This document shows, in pieces, positions 61,840 through 64,000 of a DNA stretch of 64,000 nt. Every line of letters starts with the position of its first letter. Position 1 is the stretch's first letter. The notes beneath the pieces are model-generated. The model did not search any database. It saw nothing but the letters and a program-made list of their open reading frames with translations, and had not been told where the DNA came from. Source of the stretch: Ascaris suum (Eukaryota; Nematoda; Chromadorea; Rhabditida; Ascarididae); the NCBI GenBank assembly GCA_013433145.1, contig CM024179.1, positions 5,739,300 to 5,803,299 of the forward strand, in the 5' to 3' direction. The position numbers were made by a program, and so were the translations under genes.

Positions 61840-62599
61840 ATGTCGACAATCGCCGAAGACAGCCATTCGACGGTCCTCACATGGAACTGTAACGACGTTG
61901 AGAATGCCTACAGTCTCAACATGAAAAAACCTTCCCGCTTAGGAGCACCAAGCATGCCACTGAGTACCATCAAGTCCACTGGACACTACCAATCGCTGAC
62001 GTTTTCTGCTCCTACTGAAACTACGAATCATTTGCTGTTTGCTAGAGTGCATTTCAATAACTCAAGTATAATCGCCCATTTTTTGAAGGTGCAATTTACA
62101 GAGTGCGTTACTACCGAATAATGTGCAGTTGCATATCACTGCGGATTCAGTGTGCTACAGTGTACGTAGTAGTCGCATTTGCCTTTATCGCGCCGACGGC
62201 AATATGTACCACTTTCATCGCGGCGCTCATCACACGAAAATGAGACCGCCTCTCACGTTGACGAACGAAGACGATGAAGACCTCCGAAAGTTCACAGTAA
62301 GCATGCACTTATGTGATACAGCTAACGAACAGTGAGCCATGCATGAAGACCTAGCGATTGGTAGTGATATCATGAAACTATACAATTGCTCATTGCTCTT
62401 TGAAAGCAACGGCTGCGAACGCCATAACCATCCAACTAAAGACCAGAAGGATAAACGAAAAAAGCGCGAATATCGAAGCATACTAGACGCTCTTTACCAC
62501 TCAGAATGCTACACTCAAATTGTTCATGCTCAACAACCTCAAACTATTGTTTTCGACAAGCATACCGGAAACAACTACATTGTTGGATTGCTGAGCTGA
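61840..62599 (+). CDS. possible 225-aa unassigned protein, three exons with ~40-nt introns
   Basis: From ATG 61840 (10 nt after CATAG) a frame reads MSTIAEDSHSTVLTWNCNDV... to AAG at 62088. A 40-nt GT-AG gap (62089-62128) leads in phase to 62129-62312 (LHITADSVCYSVRSSRICLY, then LTNEDDEDLRKFT). A 42-nt GT-AG gap (62313-62354) leads to 62355-62599 (IGSDIMKLYNCSLLFESNGC..., ending NNYIVGLLS and TGA). The three pieces join without a stop to 226 codons. Composition is hydrophilic with a very basic patch (DQKDKRKKRE). Alternatives: a decayed single frame with one frameshift and one TGA (62333-62335), or later exons of the BTG gene. I do not recognise the protein, and the splice sites have weak pyrimidine tracts. 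Confidence 0.4.
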
Positions 62600-63046
62600 A
62601 GCGAGGCATGTGCACAAAAAATGTGTTCAAAGTATTCTCTAAGTAGCCTTTTGCTGTTCCACAAAGTGTTTCATTAAAAGACTGCTGAGAAACAGCCTAA
62701 GCCTGTATTGAAGGACACCCTTATAAAGGGTTGCACTGATGGCATGGTTTTGGCTTATTTCTCAAGTTTTCTCTCAATCTTTTCCTCGAATGGTCCGACA
62801 GACTTGTAGAACATAGTACACCTCACAGTTCGACTGTATATAACTTAACTTCTTAGTACTTTCTTCTGAAGTTTCCTCATTTCTCATAGATGATGGATGT
62901 CTTTCTGGCTAATTTGTGTGAATGGATGGGTTCTCTCTTTTTCGTAAACTTCTCACTTCCTCTTGGAAGTTTCCGATCTGATGGTACGGCAAGCAACTGA
63001 TGTGAATGACAAGTCTCATTATTCAGTTAGTTTCGATTTTTTGCAG
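62600..63046. other. no gene seen
   Basis: AT-rich intergenic or intronic sequence. A T-rich tract ends in TCGATTTTTTGCAG at 63046, the acceptor of the next exon. Confidence 0.55.
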
Positions 63047-64000
63047 CTAATTTCCGATGAAACATTTCCACGAAGGCGACATTGCACTAGACAAATGAAG
63101 GACGTCGCTTCTCCGATGGCAAACACCGAGTCTGCAAAACCCTCAGGCAGAACAGAGAGGGCGACATATTTTCGTCGAAACTTCCGGCAGTTACCTGGTC
63201 CTAAGAGGTCTCTAAGGTGAAAGGCTTTTTCCAACAATTGTGCCTCTAAGTTTTTCACAGTTTTGCAGAAAATTAATTCAAAACCTCGTGTTGTTGCGCA
63301 TGTTGCGATTTACTGAGGAAGTGTTGATAATTCAATATGTTGAAAAATCAGCCGGTTGAAGGTGTGATCAGCTAGAAATTGCGAATTTCAAATCTCACGC
63401 ACCAATGGTCGGGTGCGGTTAGCACACGAATATAAGATGCGGGCAATATAGCATGAGTTTAGTTCCAGAGTTCGTCCAAACGAAACAGCCTAAGAAAACT
63501 GTGTGCAACCGTCATTGTCACTGCTTTCGATGTCGTTGGTGCGATATTTCATAGTGGAAAAGCAAAGTTTCTATCGTCAACTAAAGCTTGCAATGTAATA
63601 TTTTGGAACGACATTCAATAGCATTTCCTTCAAACTGAAAAATTTTTGTTGAAGACAGCTATTTCTATGCCTTCTTTCATCCTATAAATACGTCTCATGA
63701 GTGTTTGAAAATGAATATTCATAAATAAGGCAAGCAATATGATATTTGCAGATTTCATGATGGTGGCAACTGCACCGCCGTCATTTACACGTCATCTCCA
63801 AAGTACGATCCCAGATGGGGTAAGACAGTTCAAAGGTTCGTGCCTGCAGAGAATCGCATCACATCCTCGGTGATAATGCACAACAGGACATCAGTCAGTG
63901 CTTCATATTTCAACTTAGCGCGGAAATCAACCGGTGGAATTGATGCGGCAAATGGACGTGAAATTTCACATGTGCGATCACCTTGTGATGACACTCAGCG
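63047..64000 (+). CDS. unassigned gene, two exons, continuing past the window
   Basis: Exon 63047-63216 follows TCGATTTTTTGCAG and reads LISDETFPRRRHCTRQMKDV... to LPGPKRSL, ending AG|gtgaaa in phase 2. Exon 63752-64000 follows GATATTTGCAG, completes the Arg codon and stays open for 82 codons to the edge: FHDGGNCTAVIYTSSPKYDP, then RFVPAENRITSSVIMHNRTS, and SASYFNLARKSTGGIDAANG. Phase agreement, strong acceptors and an uninterrupted frame support real coding sequence. It is basic, Ser/Thr-rich and probably largely disordered. The start is unknown; it may belong to a new gene or to the C-terminal part of the upstream BTG gene. Family not recognised. Confidence 0.6.

Noticed and set aside
62333..62335. 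TGA as a possible selenocysteine codon
   Set aside because: No SECIS-like structure could be argued and a 42-nt intron that removes the TGA is a simpler reading.
1..64000. tRNA, rRNA, SL RNA genes, CRISPR arrays or bacterial operons
   Set aside because: No cloverleaf-like T-loop/D-loop pair, no spliced-leader sequence, no regular spaced repeats and no Shine-Dalgarno-led gene clusters were seen.

Overview
The window looks like nuclear DNA of a nematode, most likely a strongylid (hookworm-like) worm. Evidence: spliced genes with TTTNCAG-like acceptors, introns from about 40 nt to about 4 kb, AT-rich introns loaded with decayed retroelements, and gene families typical of clade V worms (nuclear poly(A)-binding protein PABP-2, NRF-6/OAC-type membrane acyltransferase, an expanded CK1/tau-tubulin-kinase-like kinase, and a BTG/Tob protein resembling FOG-3). 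Nothing prokaryotic, no CRISPR array and no tRNA or rRNA was seen. The species call is inference.

Layout. 1-120: tail of a decayed Ty3/Gypsy reverse transcriptase. 2.8-3.83 kb: end of an unassigned + strand gene. 6.6-9.3 kb: isolated exon-like pieces. 11.9-19.34 kb: acyltransferase-3 gene (+), eight supported exons with matching splice phases. 20.4-20.55 kb: a probable first exon on the - strand. 22.8-42.0 kb: CK1/TTBK-like kinase (+) in eight phase-consistent exons over 19 kb. Its first intron holds an antisense CR1-like LINE, a later one a degenerate copy of its own exon 3, and one intron appears to use a GC donor. 42-52.7 kb: mostly gene-poor with a few weak exon candidates. 52.77-55.76 kb: complete pabp-2 (+), six exons, 216 aa. 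57.28-58.3 kb: unassigned multi-exon gene (-). 59.27-60.7 kb: BTG/Tob (fog-3-like) gene (+). 61.84-62.6 kb: possible 225-aa unassigned gene with two ~40-nt introns. 63.05-64.0 kb: an unassigned gene (+) running off the window.

The genes are unrelated in function: nuclear mRNA polyadenylation, membrane acyl transfer, Ser/Thr phosphorylation, and probably germline or antiproliferative control. I see no operon that unites them. Gene models come from reading frames, splice-site phase matching and recalled family motifs; no alignment or expression data were available. I found no convincing new biological system. The best leads are the degenerate duplicated kinase exon, the GC-AG intron, and several unassigned but well-formed exon chains.
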